Of a stretch of 64,000 bases of DNA, positions 1 through 9,172 are shown in pieces (within the stretch, counting starts at the first letter, position 1; each line of letters starts with the position of its first letter). The stretch comes from DATDAH01 sp963845425 (GTDB lineage Bacteria; Actinomycetota; Acidimicrobiia; Acidimicrobiales; DATDAH01): the NCBI GenBank assembly GCA_963845425.1, contig CAWJSC010000010.1, positions 682,001 through 746,000 of the forward strand, given 5' to 3'. The position numbers and the translations under genes are program-made. The notes below the pieces were generated by a model that saw only the letters and a list, made by a program, of their open reading frames with translations, ran no database searches and was not told where the DNA came from.

Positions 1-639
1 CTGGCGATCATCCTGGGGTCACTGCTGGCCGCCGTGCTTCTGTTCGTCGTGATCCTGCCCGGCCGCCGGGGCTGGACCCCGGGGCACCTGGCCGCCGACC
101 TCCGCATCGTGCGGGGCGACGGGTCCCGGGCGGGCCTCTTGCGGGCCCTCGTGCGCACGGTCGCCTGGGTGATCGACATTCTCCCGGGCTTGCCCCTCGT
201 CGCCTACGGCTCGGCCCGGCTGACCCGCCGCCACCAGCGCGTCGGTGACCTCCTGGCCCGCACCTACGTCGTGGACAAGCGAGCCGCAGGCCGTCCGGTG
301 GACCAGCCCCTCACCGAGGACGGCGCCGTGGGCGCCCCCGAGGTCGAGCCCATGCCCAAGCCGGAGCCCGAGCCGGCGGCCATCGAACCCACCCCCACCT
401 CGGAGCCGGAGCCCGTCGCGGCCGTACCGGCCCCGACACCCGCACCCCCACCCGCCGTCCCACCCGAAGGGGTGCCGGTCGACGAGCCCATCTGGGACCG
501 GCGCCACGAGCGCTACGTGCTCTGGCACTCCAAGGCCGGCCGCTGGCTCGCGCACGGCGACGACGGCTGGGCCCCCCTCGAGGCCGCGGGCCAGGCAGAC
601 GCACCTCCCGGGGACCGACGGGGTAGACAGGACGGGTGA
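1..639 (+). CDS. RDD family membrane protein (5' end outside window)
   Basis: This is the C-terminal part of an RDD-family protein. The frame is open from base 1 without a convincing start, so the gene begins upstream. The visible part starts inside a hydrophobic helix (LAIILGSLLAAVLLFVVIL), followed by the family's second conserved region with an Asp in a helix (VAWVIDILPG) and a Leu-rich end. A Pro/Glu-rich linker of about 65 residues leads to a short aromatic tail (WDRRHERYVLWH) that recurs in the next gene. RDD proteins are small membrane proteins, mostly of unknown function. The stop overlaps the next start (GTGA), so the pair is probably cotranscribed. Confidence 0.8.
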   Translation: MAIILGSLLAAVLLFVVILPGRRGWTPGHLAADLRIVRGDGSRAGLLRALVRTVAWVIDILPGLPLVAYGSARLTRRHQRVGDLLARTYVVDKRAAGRPVDQPLTEDGAVGAPEVEPMPKPEPEPAAIEPTPTSEPEPVAAVPAPTPAPPPAVPPEGVPVDEPIWDRRHERYVLWHSKAGRWLAHGDDGWAPLEAAGQADAPPGDRRGRQDG

Positions 640-1469
640 CCGACCTCACCGAGAAGCAGCCCACGGCGGTCCTGGTTCGGCGCTACGTCGCCCACGTGAT
701 CGACCTCCTCGTCCATGTGGCCTCCGTCGCCGTGCCCTTCCTCCTGCTCGGCGAGAAACTGGCCGAGAGCTCCCCGGACACCTCCCCCTACGTCGACGCC
801 TTCCGCCTGCGGCCCGACTACGCCGTGCGCATCGACGACCAGGTCTGGACGTTCACCCGCGACGACCTGATCATCATCGCCCTGGTGGCCGCCGGGATCG
901 GGTTGCTGATCACCGTGGTCATCCAGGGCCGTCTCGGGTGGACGGTCGGCAAGCTCCTGACCGGCCTGCGCACGGTGAATGGCGATGGCGGGCGCCCGGG
1001 CATCTTCCGGGCCCTCTTCCGTACGATCCTCCTGCCGATCGACGCCCTCCCCAGCTGGTTGGTCCCGCTGGTCGGCGGGCTGATCGCCCTGTTCACCACG
1101 ACCAACCGGCGCCTCGGCGACCTGGTGGCCGGGACCTACGTGGTCCGACGCTCGGCCTGGGGTAGTGACCCGACCGGCGCGGACGGGCTCGACACCACCG
1201 GGTGGGAGGCGGTCGGCGACGAGCCCTCGCCCGTCGCGACACTGGCGGAGGGTGAGGCGCTGCGGGTCGGTGACGCCGCTGACCCCGCCGCCACCCAGAC
1301 GTTCACGGCACCGGCCCAGGGACCGACCGCCGAGGCCGGTTCGGGGAAGGCCCCGGCCTACCAGCCCCAGTGGGACCCGACCCGCCAGGCCTACCTGCAG
1401 TGGCACCCGGGCCAACGGCAGTGGCTGCAGTTCGACGAGGCCTCCGGGGAGTGGCGCCCGATCGGCTGA
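636..1469 (+). CDS. RDD family membrane protein
   Basis: This 277-residue protein has the RDD layout: an Arg near the start of helix 1 (RRYVAHVIDLL), a second hydrophobic helix near residues 85-105, and a third region with FRTILLPIDALP and a helix ending before NRRLGDLVAGTYVV. A variable Pro/Ala-rich linker and a tail with WDPTRQAYLQWHPGQRQWLQF follow. The tail resembles that of the gene upstream, so the two look like a tandem duplication. The GTG start overlaps the upstream stop by four bases. The gene ends 12 bases from the convergent nhaA stop. The substrate or role is unknown. Confidence 0.85.
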   Translation: MTDLTEKQPTAVLVRRYVAHVIDLLVHVASVAVPFLLLGEKLAESSPDTSPYVDAFRLRPDYAVRIDDQVWTFTRDDLIIIALVAAGIGLLITVVIQGRLGWTVGKLLTGLRTVNGDGGRPGIFRALFRTILLPIDALPSWLVPLVGGLIALFTTTNRRLGDLVAGTYVVRRSAWGSDPTGADGLDTTGWEAVGDEPSPVATLAEGEALRVGDAADPAATQTFTAPAQGPTAEAGSGKAPAYQPQWDPTRQAYLQWHPGQRQWLQFDEASGEWRPIG

Positions 1470-1481
1470 CCGCCTCGGGGG

Positions 1482-2684
1482 TCAGTCCCAGTCGGCGGGG
1501 ACGGTCAGGCGCACGAGCAGCGAGCCGAGGGCGGCGGCCAGGGCCGAGGCGGTGAGGATGGCGACCTTCGCCTCACCCAGCAGCGCCCCTTCGAAGGACA
1601 GGTCGGCCACGAACAGCGAGACGGTGAACCCGATCCCGGCGATGAGGCTGATGCCCGACAGGTGCTTCAGCCGGACACCCGCCGGCAGGGCCCCGATCCG
1701 CAGCCGGACGGCGATCGCCACCCCCGTCATGATCCCCACGGGTTTGCCCACGACCAGGCCGAGGACGATGCCCCAGGCCACCGCCCCGGTGGCCGCGGCC
1801 TCGATGCTCGCGCTGTCCAGCACCACCCCGGCGTTGGCCAGGGCGAAGATCGGCACGACGACGAAGCTGGACCAGGGGTGCAGGCCGTCCTCGAGGGCGG
1901 TCAGGACCTCACGACCGCCCATCTGTCCCGTCGGCGTGAGGAGGCCCAGGATGACCCCGGCGATGGTGGCGTGGATCCCGGACTCGAAGGTGCAGACCCA
2001 GAGGACCACGCCCGGCAGCAGGTACCACGCGGGGTGGGCCACGCCCGCCCGGCGCAGCACCACGATGACCCCGACGGTGGCGGCCGCCCCGAGTAGCCAT
2101 TCGGGCTGGATCCCGTCGCCGTAGAAGAGGGCGATCACCACGATGGCGCCGATGTCGTCGACGATGGCCAGCGTGAGCAGGAAGAGCTTCAGCTCCTTCG
2201 GCGCCTTGCTCCCGACGATGGCCAGGACGGCGAGGGCGAAGGCGATGTCGGTGGCCATGGGGATGGCCCAGCCGTCGACACCCGCCCCACCCAGGTTCAC
2301 GACCACGAAGATGGCCGCGGGCACGAGCATGCCGCCGAGGGCTCCGGCCACGGGCAGCGCCGCGGCCCGGCGGTCCCGCAGGTCCCCCACCACCAGCTCC
2401 CGTTTGACCTCCAGGCCGACGACGAAGAAGAAGAGGGTCATCAAGCCGCCGTTGACCCAGTGCCGCAGATCGTCCTCGATGCTGACGTCGCCGACGCCGA
2501 GAGTCACCGTGCGGTGCCAGAACGCCTCGTAACCCGCGGTCACCGTGTTGGCCAGGACGAGGGCGGCCACGGTGGCCACCGCCAGGACGATGCCGCTGAG
2601 CACCTCGATGTGCACGAAGTCGCTGTCGAAGGGCGGCAGCCGGTGGCCCGCTCTCGGCACCCGTATGAGGCGCTTGTCGGACAT
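1482..2684 (-). CDS. nhaA: Na+/H+ antiporter NhaA
   Basis: NhaA exchanges sodium for protons across the cytoplasmic membrane and supports pH and salt homeostasis. The 400-residue length is normal for the family. The protein shows the conserved hydrophobic segments, the LRHWVNGGLMTLFFFVVGLE block, the ATDIAFALA block, and the transport-site pair of adjacent aspartates in LAIVDDIGAI, equivalent to Asp163/Asp164 of the E. coli protein. The ATG start gives a 26-residue polar N-terminus before helix 1. It converges with the RDD pair and lies 87 bases downstream of recO, which probably has its own transcript. Confidence 0.95.
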   Translation of the reverse strand: MSDKRLIRVPRAGHRLPPFDSDFVHIEVLSGIVLAVATVAALVLANTVTAGYEAFWHRTVTLGVGDVSIEDDLRHWVNGGLMTLFFFVVGLEVKRELVVGDLRDRRAAALPVAGALGGMLVPAAIFVVVNLGGAGVDGWAIPMATDIAFALAVLAIVGSKAPKELKLFLLTLAIVDDIGAIVVIALFYGDGIQPEWLLGAAATVGVIVVLRRAGVAHPAWYLLPGVVLWVCTFESGIHATIAGVILGLLTPTGQMGGREVLTALEDGLHPWSSFVVVPIFALANAGVVLDSASIEAAATGAVAWGIVLGLVVGKPVGIMTGVAIAVRLRIGALPAGVRLKHLSGISLIAGIGFTVSLFVADLSFEGALLGEAKVAILTASALAAALGSLLVRLTVPADWD

Positions 2685-2771
2685 CAGGCGTGGTCTCCGG
2701 GGTCGACAAGGACACGCCGACCAGGCTTCCCGGCACTCCGGCGCCGAGTGTAGGAGACGCCCGCCGTCGGC

Positions 2772-3488
2772 TCAGGCGCGGTCGAGGGCGTGCACGGTGC
2801 GCAGCCGCCGCTCGAGGTGGTGCTCCATGGCCGCGGTGGCCAGGTGGGTCACCTCGCGGGTCGCTTCGCTCTCGGGCTGGGCCAGCGCCGCGTTGAGCCG
2901 GCCGCCGAGCACGTCCCGGAGCAGGTCCACCGCGTCGGGGCTCACCGGGATGCCGCTCCGACAGGAGCGGCACAGGAGCCCGCCCGCACCCAGGTCGAAG
3001 GCGACCAGCGGGGTGTCCTCGCCACAGGCGGCGCACCGCTCGACCAGTGGCTGGACGCCGTCGGCGGCCAGGAGCTTGAGCAGGAACGCGGGAACCACCA
3101 GGGTGCCCCCGGCGCCGGCCAGCGTGCGGAGCGCCCCGAGGAGGAGTTGGTAGAGGCGGGCGTCGGGTTCGCGCTCCTGGCTCACCTGGTCGGTGGCCTC
3201 GAGCATGACCTGGGCCCCGGCCAGGAGATCCAGGTCCTCGCGGATGGCCCGGAAGTGGTCGACGGACTCGGCCTGGGTGACGATGTCCAGCTCGCGGCCC
3301 TCGTAGAGCTGGAGGGCGACGTGGCTACCCGGCTCGAGACGGGAGCCGAAGCGGCTCTTGGTCTTGCGCACGCCCTTGGCCACCGCTCGGACCTTGCCGT
3401 GGCCCCGGGTCACGAGGACCACGATGCGGTCGGCCTCGCCCAACTTGTAGGTGCGCAGCACGATCCCGTGCTCGCGATAGAGGCTCAC
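2772..3488 (-). CDS. recO: DNA repair protein RecO
   Basis: RecO helps load RecA at gaps coated with single-strand binding protein (RecFOR pathway). The 238-residue product starts with VSLYREHGIVLRTYKLGEAD, the OB-fold beginning typical of RecO, and carries a zinc-binding pair CAAC ... CRSC around residues 150-175. The chosen start is GTG at 3488, because the family N-terminus begins there and the stop of uppS lies only five bases upstream; the longer open frame runs back into uppS. recO and uppS are therefore one transcriptional unit. Confidence in family assignment is high. Confidence 0.93.
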   Translation of the reverse strand: MSLYREHGIVLRTYKLGEADRIVVLVTRGHGKVRAVAKGVRKTKSRFGSRLEPGSHVALQLYEGRELDIVTQAESVDHFRAIREDLDLLAGAQVMLEATDQVSQEREPDARLYQLLLGALRTLAGAGGTLVVPAFLLKLLAADGVQPLVERCAACGEDTPLVAFDLGAGGLLCRSCRSGIPVSPDAVDLLRDVLGGRLNAALAQPESEATREVTHLATAAMEHHLERRLRTVHALDRA

Positions 3489-3493
3489 GGGCC

Positions 3494-4216
3494 TCAGCCG
3501 TCCTCGAGGCCGCCGAAGCGCCGGTCCCGGCCCTGGTACTCCCGCACCGCGTCGAAGAGGTGCTCCCGGCGGAAGTCGGGCCACAGCACGTCGGTGAAGA
3601 CCAGCTCCGAGTAGGCCAGCTGCCACAACAGGTAGTTGGAGATGCGGTGCTCGCCCGAGGTCCGGATCCAGAGGTCGGGGTCCGGCATCTCCGGGTCGTA
3701 GAGCTTGCGGTGGATGGCCTTCTCGGTGATCTGGCGGGGCTTGGCCCCTTCGGCCACCAGCTCCCGCACGGCGTCGATGATCTCGGCTCGGCCGCCGTAG
3801 TTGAACGCGATCGTGAGAGTCATCGTCCGGTTCTTCTCGGTCAGGGCGATCGACTCGTCCATGCGCTGGATGATCCGCTTGGGCACGGGTCGGCCCCGGC
3901 GACCGATGAAGCGCATGCGCACGTCACGGTCGTTGAGCTCGTCCCGCCGGCGCAGCAGGAGGGACTCGTTGAAGTCCATCAGGTAACGGACCTCGTCGGC
4001 CGGGCGGCGCCAGTTCTCCGTGGAGAAGGCGTAGACGGTGAACCACTTCACGCCCAGCTCCAAGGCGCCCTCGACCGCGTCGAACAGGGCCTCCTCGCCC
4101 GCGGCGTGGCCCTCGGTGCGCTTGAGCCCACGCTGGGTCGCCCAGCGCCCGTTCCCGTCCATCACCGCGGCGATGTGGGTCGGGATCCGGGCGGGATCGA
4201 TCCCGTCCACGTCCAC
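3494..4216 (-). CDS. uppS: Isoprenyl (undecaprenyl-type) diphosphate synthase
   Basis: This is a cis-prenyltransferase that condenses isopentenyl diphosphate units to make the lipid carrier for cell wall synthesis. The 240-residue protein has all family signatures: the catalytic Asp in MDGNGRWA, FSTENWRRP, and the C-terminal RTSGEHRISNYLLWQ plus ELVFTDVLWPDF. Actinobacteria often carry two such enzymes with different chain lengths, and the sequence alone does not fix the product length. The GTG start at 4216 lies six bases after a TAGGGT -10 box, so the mRNA is probably leaderless. It precedes recO. Confidence 0.94.
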   Translation of the reverse strand: MDVDGIDPARIPTHIAAVMDGNGRWATQRGLKRTEGHAAGEEALFDAVEGALELGVKWFTVYAFSTENWRRPADEVRYLMDFNESLLLRRRDELNDRDVRMRFIGRRGRPVPKRIIQRMDESIALTEKNRTMTLTIAFNYGGRAEIIDAVRELVAEGAKPRQITEKAIHRKLYDPEMPDPDLWIRTSGEHRISNYLLWQLAYSELVFTDVLWPDFRREHLFDAVREYQGRDRRFGGLEDG

Positions 4217-4222
4217 GTCCCG

Positions 4223-4228
4223 ACCCTA
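4223..4228 (-). promoter_or_regulatory. -10 box of uppS-recO (leaderless type)
   Basis: TAGGGT on the minus strand lies six bases before the GTG of uppS. The expected transcription start coincides with the start codon. Confidence 0.5.
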
Positions 4229-4296
4229 ACCAGGCGGCACCGTGCTCCGACTGATCCCGACGGGTGACCGTCCCCCGGGCTGTCACCCCCTGCCGG

Positions 4297-4302
4297 TACG
4301 GT
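4297..4302 (+). promoter_or_regulatory. -10 box of the DinG-like helicase gene (leaderless type)
   Basis: TACGGT lies eight bases before GTG 4311. It supports that start over an upstream in-frame start at 4242, and it is divergent from the uppS promoter. Confidence 0.5.
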
Positions 4303-4310
4303 CCTCGCCC

Positions 4311-6197
4311 GTGTCCGCCCGTGTCCTCACCGCCCTCGCGAAGGTGGTGTCCGAGCTGCCGGGCGGGTCGTCCCGGCAGGGTCAGGAGGCCATGGCCGAG
4401 GCCGTCTCGAAGGCCGTCGCGTCCGGCCGGCACCTGGTCGTGCAAGCGGGAACGGGCACCGGCAAGACGTTGGCCTACCTGGTCCCGGCGATTCTCTCCG
4501 GCAAGCGCACGGTGGTCGCCACTGCGACCAAGGCCCTCCAGGACCAGCTGGCGACGAAGGACCTTCCGTTCCTCGAGACCCACCTCGACCGGCCGTTCAC
4601 CTGGGCCGTGCTCAAGGGGCGGTCCAACTACCTGTGCCGTCAGCGGCTGGACGAGGCGATGGCCGGCGAGGTGCAGCTGTCGCTCGGCGCCAGCCTGGAC
4701 CCGGCGGACAAGCCGTCGACGGCCGACCTGCAGGAGCTGGCCGACTGGGCCGAGGTGTCCCTCACGGGCGACCGGGCGGAACTCGCCCGCGAGCCCCGGG
4801 CCGCGACCTGGGCCGCGGTGAGCACGGGGTCCGAGGAGTGCCCGGGGGCATCGAAGTGCCCCCGGGGCGAGGACTGCTTCGCCGAGGACGCCCGCCACGC
4901 CGCGGCGGCCTCGGACGTGATCGTGGTCAACACCCACCTCTACGGGACCAACATCGCCGCCGGCGGCGCCGTCCTCCCTGACCACGAGCTGGTGATCTTC
5001 GACGAGGCCCACCAGCTCGAGGACACCGTCTCGGAGACCACCGGCGCCGAGCTGACCGGCGGCCGCTTCACCGCCCTCGCCCACGTGGTCGGCGGGATCA
5101 TCGAGGACGAGGCCATCAAGGAGGGCCTCCTGGGCGCCGGCGAGCGCCTGGGGGTGGCCCTGGCTCCGCTGGTGGACAGCCGCCTGCGCCGGGGCCTCAG
5201 CGACGACCTCGAGTCCGTCCTGGGCGCCGCCCACCTCCCCCTCGGCGAGGCGAGTGCGGCGCTGCGCAAGATCACCTCCGACGCCGCCGACGTGAAGACC
5301 CGCAAGGACCGGGCGCTGAAGGCGGTGGCCACACTCCAGGCCGACATCGACGTGACGCTGAACCTGAATCCGGCCGTGGTGGCGTGGGTGGAGCAGCCCG
5401 GTCGGGAGCCCCGCCTCTGTGTCGCCCCGCTCGACGTGGCCCCCGTGCTCAACGAGTTCGTGTGGGAGCACCGCACCGCCGTCCTGACCTCGGCCACGAT
5501 CCCGCCCGGCCTCGCCCAGATCGTCGGGCTGGCCGACGACGCCGTCGACGAGTTGGACGCCGGCAGCCCCTTCGACTTCGCCACCGACGGCCTCCTCTAC
5601 TGCGCGGCCCACCTCCCCGACCCTCGCCGGCCCGGGTACGAGGAGGCGATGCACGAGGAGCTCCAGGCCCTCATCACCGCCGCGGGTGGGCGGACCCTTG
5701 CCCTCTTCACCAGCTACCGGGCCATGCAGGCCGCGGCCGATGCTCTGCGGGACGTGCTGGACACGCCGGTCCTGGTCCAGGGCGACCTGCCCAAGCCGGC
5801 CCTGACGGCGGCGTTCGCGGAGGACGAGGCCACGTCGCTCTTCGCCACCCTCAGCTTCTGGCAGGGCGTCGACGTCCCGGGGCGCTCCCTCTCGTTGGTG
5901 ACCATCGACAAGCTGCCCTTCCCCCGCCCCGACGAGCCCCTCCTCCAGGCCCGCCGTGAGCAGGCCCGGGCCGGCGCCTTCGCCACCGTGGACCTACCCC
6001 GCGCCGCCACCCTCCTGGCCCAGGGTGCCGGCCGCCTCATCCGCACGTCCACCGATCGCGGCGTCGTCGCCGTCCTCGACTCCCGCCTGGCCAACGCCAC
6101 CTACCGCTGGACCATCGTCAACGCCCTTCCCCCGATGCGCCGCACGAGACACCTGGCGGACGCCGAAGCCTTCCTCCAGGAGCTCACCGCGGACTGA
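4311..6197 (+). CDS. DinG/YoaA-type ATP-dependent DNA helicase (XPD-like, Fe-S)
   Basis: This superfamily 2 helicase resembles DinG/YoaA, which unwinds damaged or structured DNA 5' to 3'. Visible motifs, counted from GTG 4311, are Walker A GTGTGKT (47-53), four cysteines at about 109, 177, 183 and 189 that match the Fe-S cluster ligands of the family, the DEAH box (231-234), and C-terminal motifs including FWQGVDVPG and QGAGRLIR. The length of 628 residues is typical. The start was chosen for the -10 box just upstream and because the earlier residues are poorly coding-like. It is a single-gene unit followed by a stem-loop at 6370-6413. Confidence 0.9.
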   Translation: MSARVLTALAKVVSELPGGSSRQGQEAMAEAVSKAVASGRHLVVQAGTGTGKTLAYLVPAILSGKRTVVATATKALQDQLATKDLPFLETHLDRPFTWAVLKGRSNYLCRQRLDEAMAGEVQLSLGASLDPADKPSTADLQELADWAEVSLTGDRAELAREPRAATWAAVSTGSEECPGASKCPRGEDCFAEDARHAAAASDVIVVNTHLYGTNIAAGGAVLPDHELVIFDEAHQLEDTVSETTGAELTGGRFTALAHVVGGIIEDEAIKEGLLGAGERLGVALAPLVDSRLRRGLSDDLESVLGAAHLPLGEASAALRKITSDAADVKTRKDRALKAVATLQADIDVTLNLNPAVVAWVEQPGREPRLCVAPLDVAPVLNEFVWEHRTAVLTSATIPPGLAQIVGLADDAVDELDAGSPFDFATDGLLYCAAHLPDPRRPGYEEAMHEELQALITAAGGRTLALFTSYRAMQAAADALRDVLDTPVLVQGDLPKPALTAAFAEDEATSLFATLSFWQGVDVPGRSLSLVTIDKLPFPRPDEPLLQARREQARAGAFATVDLPRAATLLAQGAGRLIRTSTDRGVVAVLDSRLANATYRWTIVNALPPMRRTRHLADAEAFLQELTAD

Positions 6198-6369
6198 CCA
6201 CCTCGTCCCGCTGCCGGGGCCTGGTGCGGGCTTGAGCCGGTCGGGCGGGGAGGACTGACGGCCGGAATGGGAGCGGGTTGTCGGGCTGCTGGCCCCTTGG
6301 GGGCACACCAGCCGGCCTTGACCGGCCCGAATATCACCCTGTGTGGCCGAATCCACGGTGACGACGGTT

Positions 6370-6413
6370 CTGGCTCCTGATCATCCGCCTATGGGCGGCA
6401 CATCGGGAGCCAG
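6370..6413. terminator. Stem-loop between convergent dinG-like gene and era
   Basis: Two 12-base arms (6370-6381 and 6402-6413) pair with one G-T mismatch, and an inner CCGCC/GGCGG stem lies inside the loop. No T-tract follows on either side. It lies in the 242-base gap between two convergent genes and could end both transcripts. Nothing else was recognised in that gap. Confidence 0.45.
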
Positions 6414-6439
6414 TTCGTTGTCGGTATCGACGGGGCGGG

Positions 6440-7312
6440 TCAGTCGCCCGGGGACCCGTAGCCGAGGAGGTTGAGGGTGGCGTCGTGGCGTTGCCAGTCC
6501 TTGTCGACCTTGACCTGGAGCTCGAGGAAGGCGCCCTCGGGGAGCTGCTTGCGGACGGCGATGCCGACCTGCTTGAGGACGGCGCCCTTCTTCCCGATGA
6601 CGATCCCCTTCTGGGAGTCGCGCTCGACCAGGATCTCGACCCGGATGCGGGGCCACTCCCACTCGGTGACCCGCGTGGCGATGGAGTGCGGGATCTCCTC
6701 CCGCAGGTGGACCAGGAGCTGCTCGCGCACCAGCTCGGCGACCCAGAAGGCCGCCGGGGCGTCGGTGACCATCCCCTCGGGGTAGTAGGGCGGGCCTTCG
6801 GGCATCCGGCCCAGGAGGTACGCCACCAGCTCGGACACCCCCCGACCGGTGGTGGCCGACACGGGAAAGTAGTCGGCGAACTCGACGCCCAGCTCGCTGC
6901 CCTTACGGAGCTGGGCGAAGGTCGAGGCCTCCTGGGCGATGTCGATCTTGTTGACGATCAGCACCGAGTCCTTCGGCGCCTTGGCGGCGACGAACTTGTC
7001 CCCTGGCCCGATCGGAGCGGTGGCGTCGACCATCACGCAGGCCACGTCGACGTCGTTGAGGGCCGCACCGGCGGCGGCGTTGAGCCGGGGCCCGATGGGG
7101 CTACGGGGCTTGTGGATGCCTGGGGTGTCGAGGAAGACGATCTGGATGGGCTCGCCCTCGGGCCCCGTCCGGTCCAGGATCCCCCGTACCTGGCTTCGGG
7201 TGGTCTGGGGCGTGGGCGACGTGATCGCCACCTTCTGGCCCAGGATCGTGTTCAGCAGGGTGGACTTGCCCACGTTCGGCCGGCCCACGATGGCGACGAA
7301 GCCGGACCTCAT
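6440..7312 (-). CDS. era: GTPase Era
   Basis: Era is a GTPase that binds the 3' end of 16S rRNA and assists small-subunit maturation. The 290-residue protein has G1 GRPNVGKST, G3 DTPGIH, G4 NKID and a C-terminal KH domain with GKKGAVLKQVG. The start is ATG 7312, which overlaps the stop of the CBS-domain gene upstream as ATGA. The open frame extends much further upstream but only as a shadow of that gene. Era ends the operon phoH-ybeY-CNNM/CBS-era, a common actinobacterial order linking rRNA processing and ribosome assembly factors. Confidence 0.96.
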   Translation of the reverse strand: MRSGFVAIVGRPNVGKSTLLNTILGQKVAITSPTPQTTRSQVRGILDRTGPEGEPIQIVFLDTPGIHKPRSPIGPRLNAAAGAALNDVDVACVMVDATAPIGPGDKFVAAKAPKDSVLIVNKIDIAQEASTFAQLRKGSELGVEFADYFPVSATTGRGVSELVAYLLGRMPEGPPYYPEGMVTDAPAAFWVAELVREQLLVHLREEIPHSIATRVTEWEWPRIRVEILVERDSQKGIVIGKKGAVLKQVGIAVRKQLPEGAFLELQVKVDKDWQRHDATLNLLGYGSPGD

Positions 7313-8691
7313 CGGGTCGGCACCCAGTCGACGTCGATCCCGCCCTCGTCGCTCGGGCCGGTCGACCCCGGCAACGGGGTGATCCGGACCCGGCCGATGC
7401 GCCGGCCCTGGACCTTCTCGGCCGACAGGCGGTAGCCCTCGATCTCGACCGACTCTGCCTCCGCGGGGACGTGGCCGAGCAGGTGGTACACGAGGCCGCC
7501 GACGCTGTCCCAGTCCCCCTCCTCGGGCAGCTCGGCCTCCAGCAGGGCGTTCACCTCGTCCACGGCCATACGGGCGTGGACGCGGATGCCGCCGCCGGCG
7601 GCGGGCTCGACCATCGGCTCCTCGACGTCGAACTCGTCCTGGATCTCGCCCACCAGCTCCTCGATGACGTCCTCCAGCGTGACCAGCCCGGCCGTGCCGC
7701 CGTACTCGTCGATGACGATGGCGATGTGGAACTGCTCGGTCTGCATCTCCCGCAGCAGCTCGGCCACCTTCTTGGTCTCGGGGACGACCCGGGCGGGGCG
7801 CAGCATCTCGGCGATCGGTTCTTCGGTGTGGCCGTCGCGCTCGGCCCGCATGAGGTCCTTGGCGTAGACGATGCCGGTGATCTCGTCGACCCCGCCCTCG
7901 CCGTAGGCGGGCAGGCGGCTGAAGCCGTGGGCGATGGCCACCTCGATGGCGGTGTCGATCCGGAAGTCCTGGCCGACGGTGACCATCTCGGTCCGGGGCA
8001 CCATCACCTCGCGGGCGATGGTGTCGCCGAACTCGATGATGGACTCGATGAGGGCCCGCTCGGAGGAGTCGATGACCGCGGCCTCCGCGGCCACACCGGC
8101 GAGGGCCAGGAGCTCGTCCTCGGACACCGACGGGCCCTCCTTGCGGGCCTTGCCGGGGACCAGGATGTTGGCCAGCCCGATCAGGAGGCGCAGCACCCAG
8201 CGCAGCGGGGCGAGGGCGCCCACCCCCCGCACGATCGGCGCCACCCGGACCGCGGCCACATCCGTGCTCTCCAGGGCCCAGGTCTTCGGGGCGGCCTCGG
8301 CCACCACGTAGATGACCACCAGCTCGACGCCCAGGGCCACGAGGACACCCGAGAGGCCCCAGTGGTCGTAGGCGACCACGGCCACGATCGTGGCCACGGC
8401 CAGGTGGCACATGAGCACCAGGAAGAGGATCGGGTTCAGGATCTGGCTACGGCGCTCCAGCAGGCCGACCAGGACCCCGGCGTGGGCCGGGTCGGTGTCC
8501 TCGGCGACCCCGTTGCCGTTGCCGTCCTCGTCCCGGTTCTTGTCCTTCGTCTTACCCGATCGGGCGTTGTCGATGGCCTCGGCCCGGGCCCGACCCAGGT
8601 GGGTGAAGGCCGTCTCGGCCACCGCCAGCACCGCGGCCAGCAGCACCAGCACCACGGAGCCGGCGAGGGCCAGCAGCTCGGTGGTGCTCAT
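7309..8691 (-). CDS. CNNM/CorC-type hemolysin-like membrane protein with CBS pair
   Basis: This 460-residue protein has an N-terminal CNNM (DUF21) transmembrane domain (residues about 1-190), a CBS pair (about 210-330, with MVPRTEM and the linker to IDEYGGTAGLVTLEDVIEELVG split across it) and a C-terminal CorC/HlyC domain. Relatives are implicated in magnesium or cobalt efflux; older names call them hemolysins. An acidic, low-complexity insertion with repeated Asp/Gly/Asn (about residues 45-70) lies in the first cytoplasmic loop. It overlaps era by four bases and sits 37 bases after ybeY, in the conserved ybeY-CBS-era order. Confidence 0.9.
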   Translation of the reverse strand: MSTTELLALAGSVVLVLLAAVLAVAETAFTHLGRARAEAIDNARSGKTKDKNRDEDGNGNGVAEDTDPAHAGVLVGLLERRSQILNPILFLVLMCHLAVATIVAVVAYDHWGLSGVLVALGVELVVIYVVAEAAPKTWALESTDVAAVRVAPIVRGVGALAPLRWVLRLLIGLANILVPGKARKEGPSVSEDELLALAGVAAEAAVIDSSERALIESIIEFGDTIAREVMVPRTEMVTVGQDFRIDTAIEVAIAHGFSRLPAYGEGGVDEITGIVYAKDLMRAERDGHTEEPIAEMLRPARVVPETKKVAELLREMQTEQFHIAIVIDEYGGTAGLVTLEDVIEELVGEIQDEFDVEEPMVEPAAGGGIRVHARMAVDEVNALLEAELPEEGDWDSVGGLVYHLLGHVPAEAESVEIEGYRLSAEKVQGRRIGRVRITPLPGSTGPSDEGGIDVDWVPTR

Positions 8692-8728
8692 GGCCGTCCG
8701 GACGGACTCGGAGGGTCGCCGTCGCGGC

Positions 8729-9172
8729 TCATCCGCGGAATCGTTCCAGGTGGGCCGCTTCGGCGGCGCGCATCACCGCGGCCTCGTCGGCCTCGGCGTG
8801 GTCATGGCCGAGCACGTGCAGCACGCCGTGGACCACCAGCAGGGCCAGCTCGTCCTCGTAGGTCCCCGCATGGGTGGGGGCGTTGCGCCGGGCCACGACC
8901 GGGCAGACCACGACGTCGCCCAGCAGGCCCTCGGGGCCGGCCCCCGGCCCGTCGATCGGGAACGAGAGTACGTCGGTCGGACCCTCGTGGCCCATGTGCT
9001 CCTGGTTGAGCACGGCCATGGCCGCCGCGTCCACGAAGAGCAGGTTCAGCTCCCCCGCCTCGCCCTCGGCCGCCAGCACCGCGGTGGCCAGGTCGGCCCA
9101 CCGACCGACCTCGACCGGCTCGGTGGTCTGCTCGTCGCGGGCCACGACGACGGGGGCGGCGGCCACGGTCAC
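8729..9172 (-). CDS. ybeY: Endoribonuclease / rRNA maturation factor YbeY
   Basis: YbeY is a metal-dependent RNase involved in 16S rRNA maturation and ribosome quality control. The 147-residue product carries the zinc-binding signature HGVLHVLGHDH near the C-terminus and the conserved PTDVLSFP block in the middle. Its GTG start overlaps the stop of phoH (GTGA), showing translational coupling. The next gene follows after 37 bases. Confidence 0.95.
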   Translation of the reverse strand: MTVAAAPVVVARDEQTTEPVEVGRWADLATAVLAAEGEAGELNLLFVDAAAMAVLNQEHMGHEGPTDVLSFPIDGPGAGPEGLLGDVVVCPVVARRNAPTHAGTYEDELALLVVHGVLHVLGHDHAEADEAAVMRAAEAAHLERFRG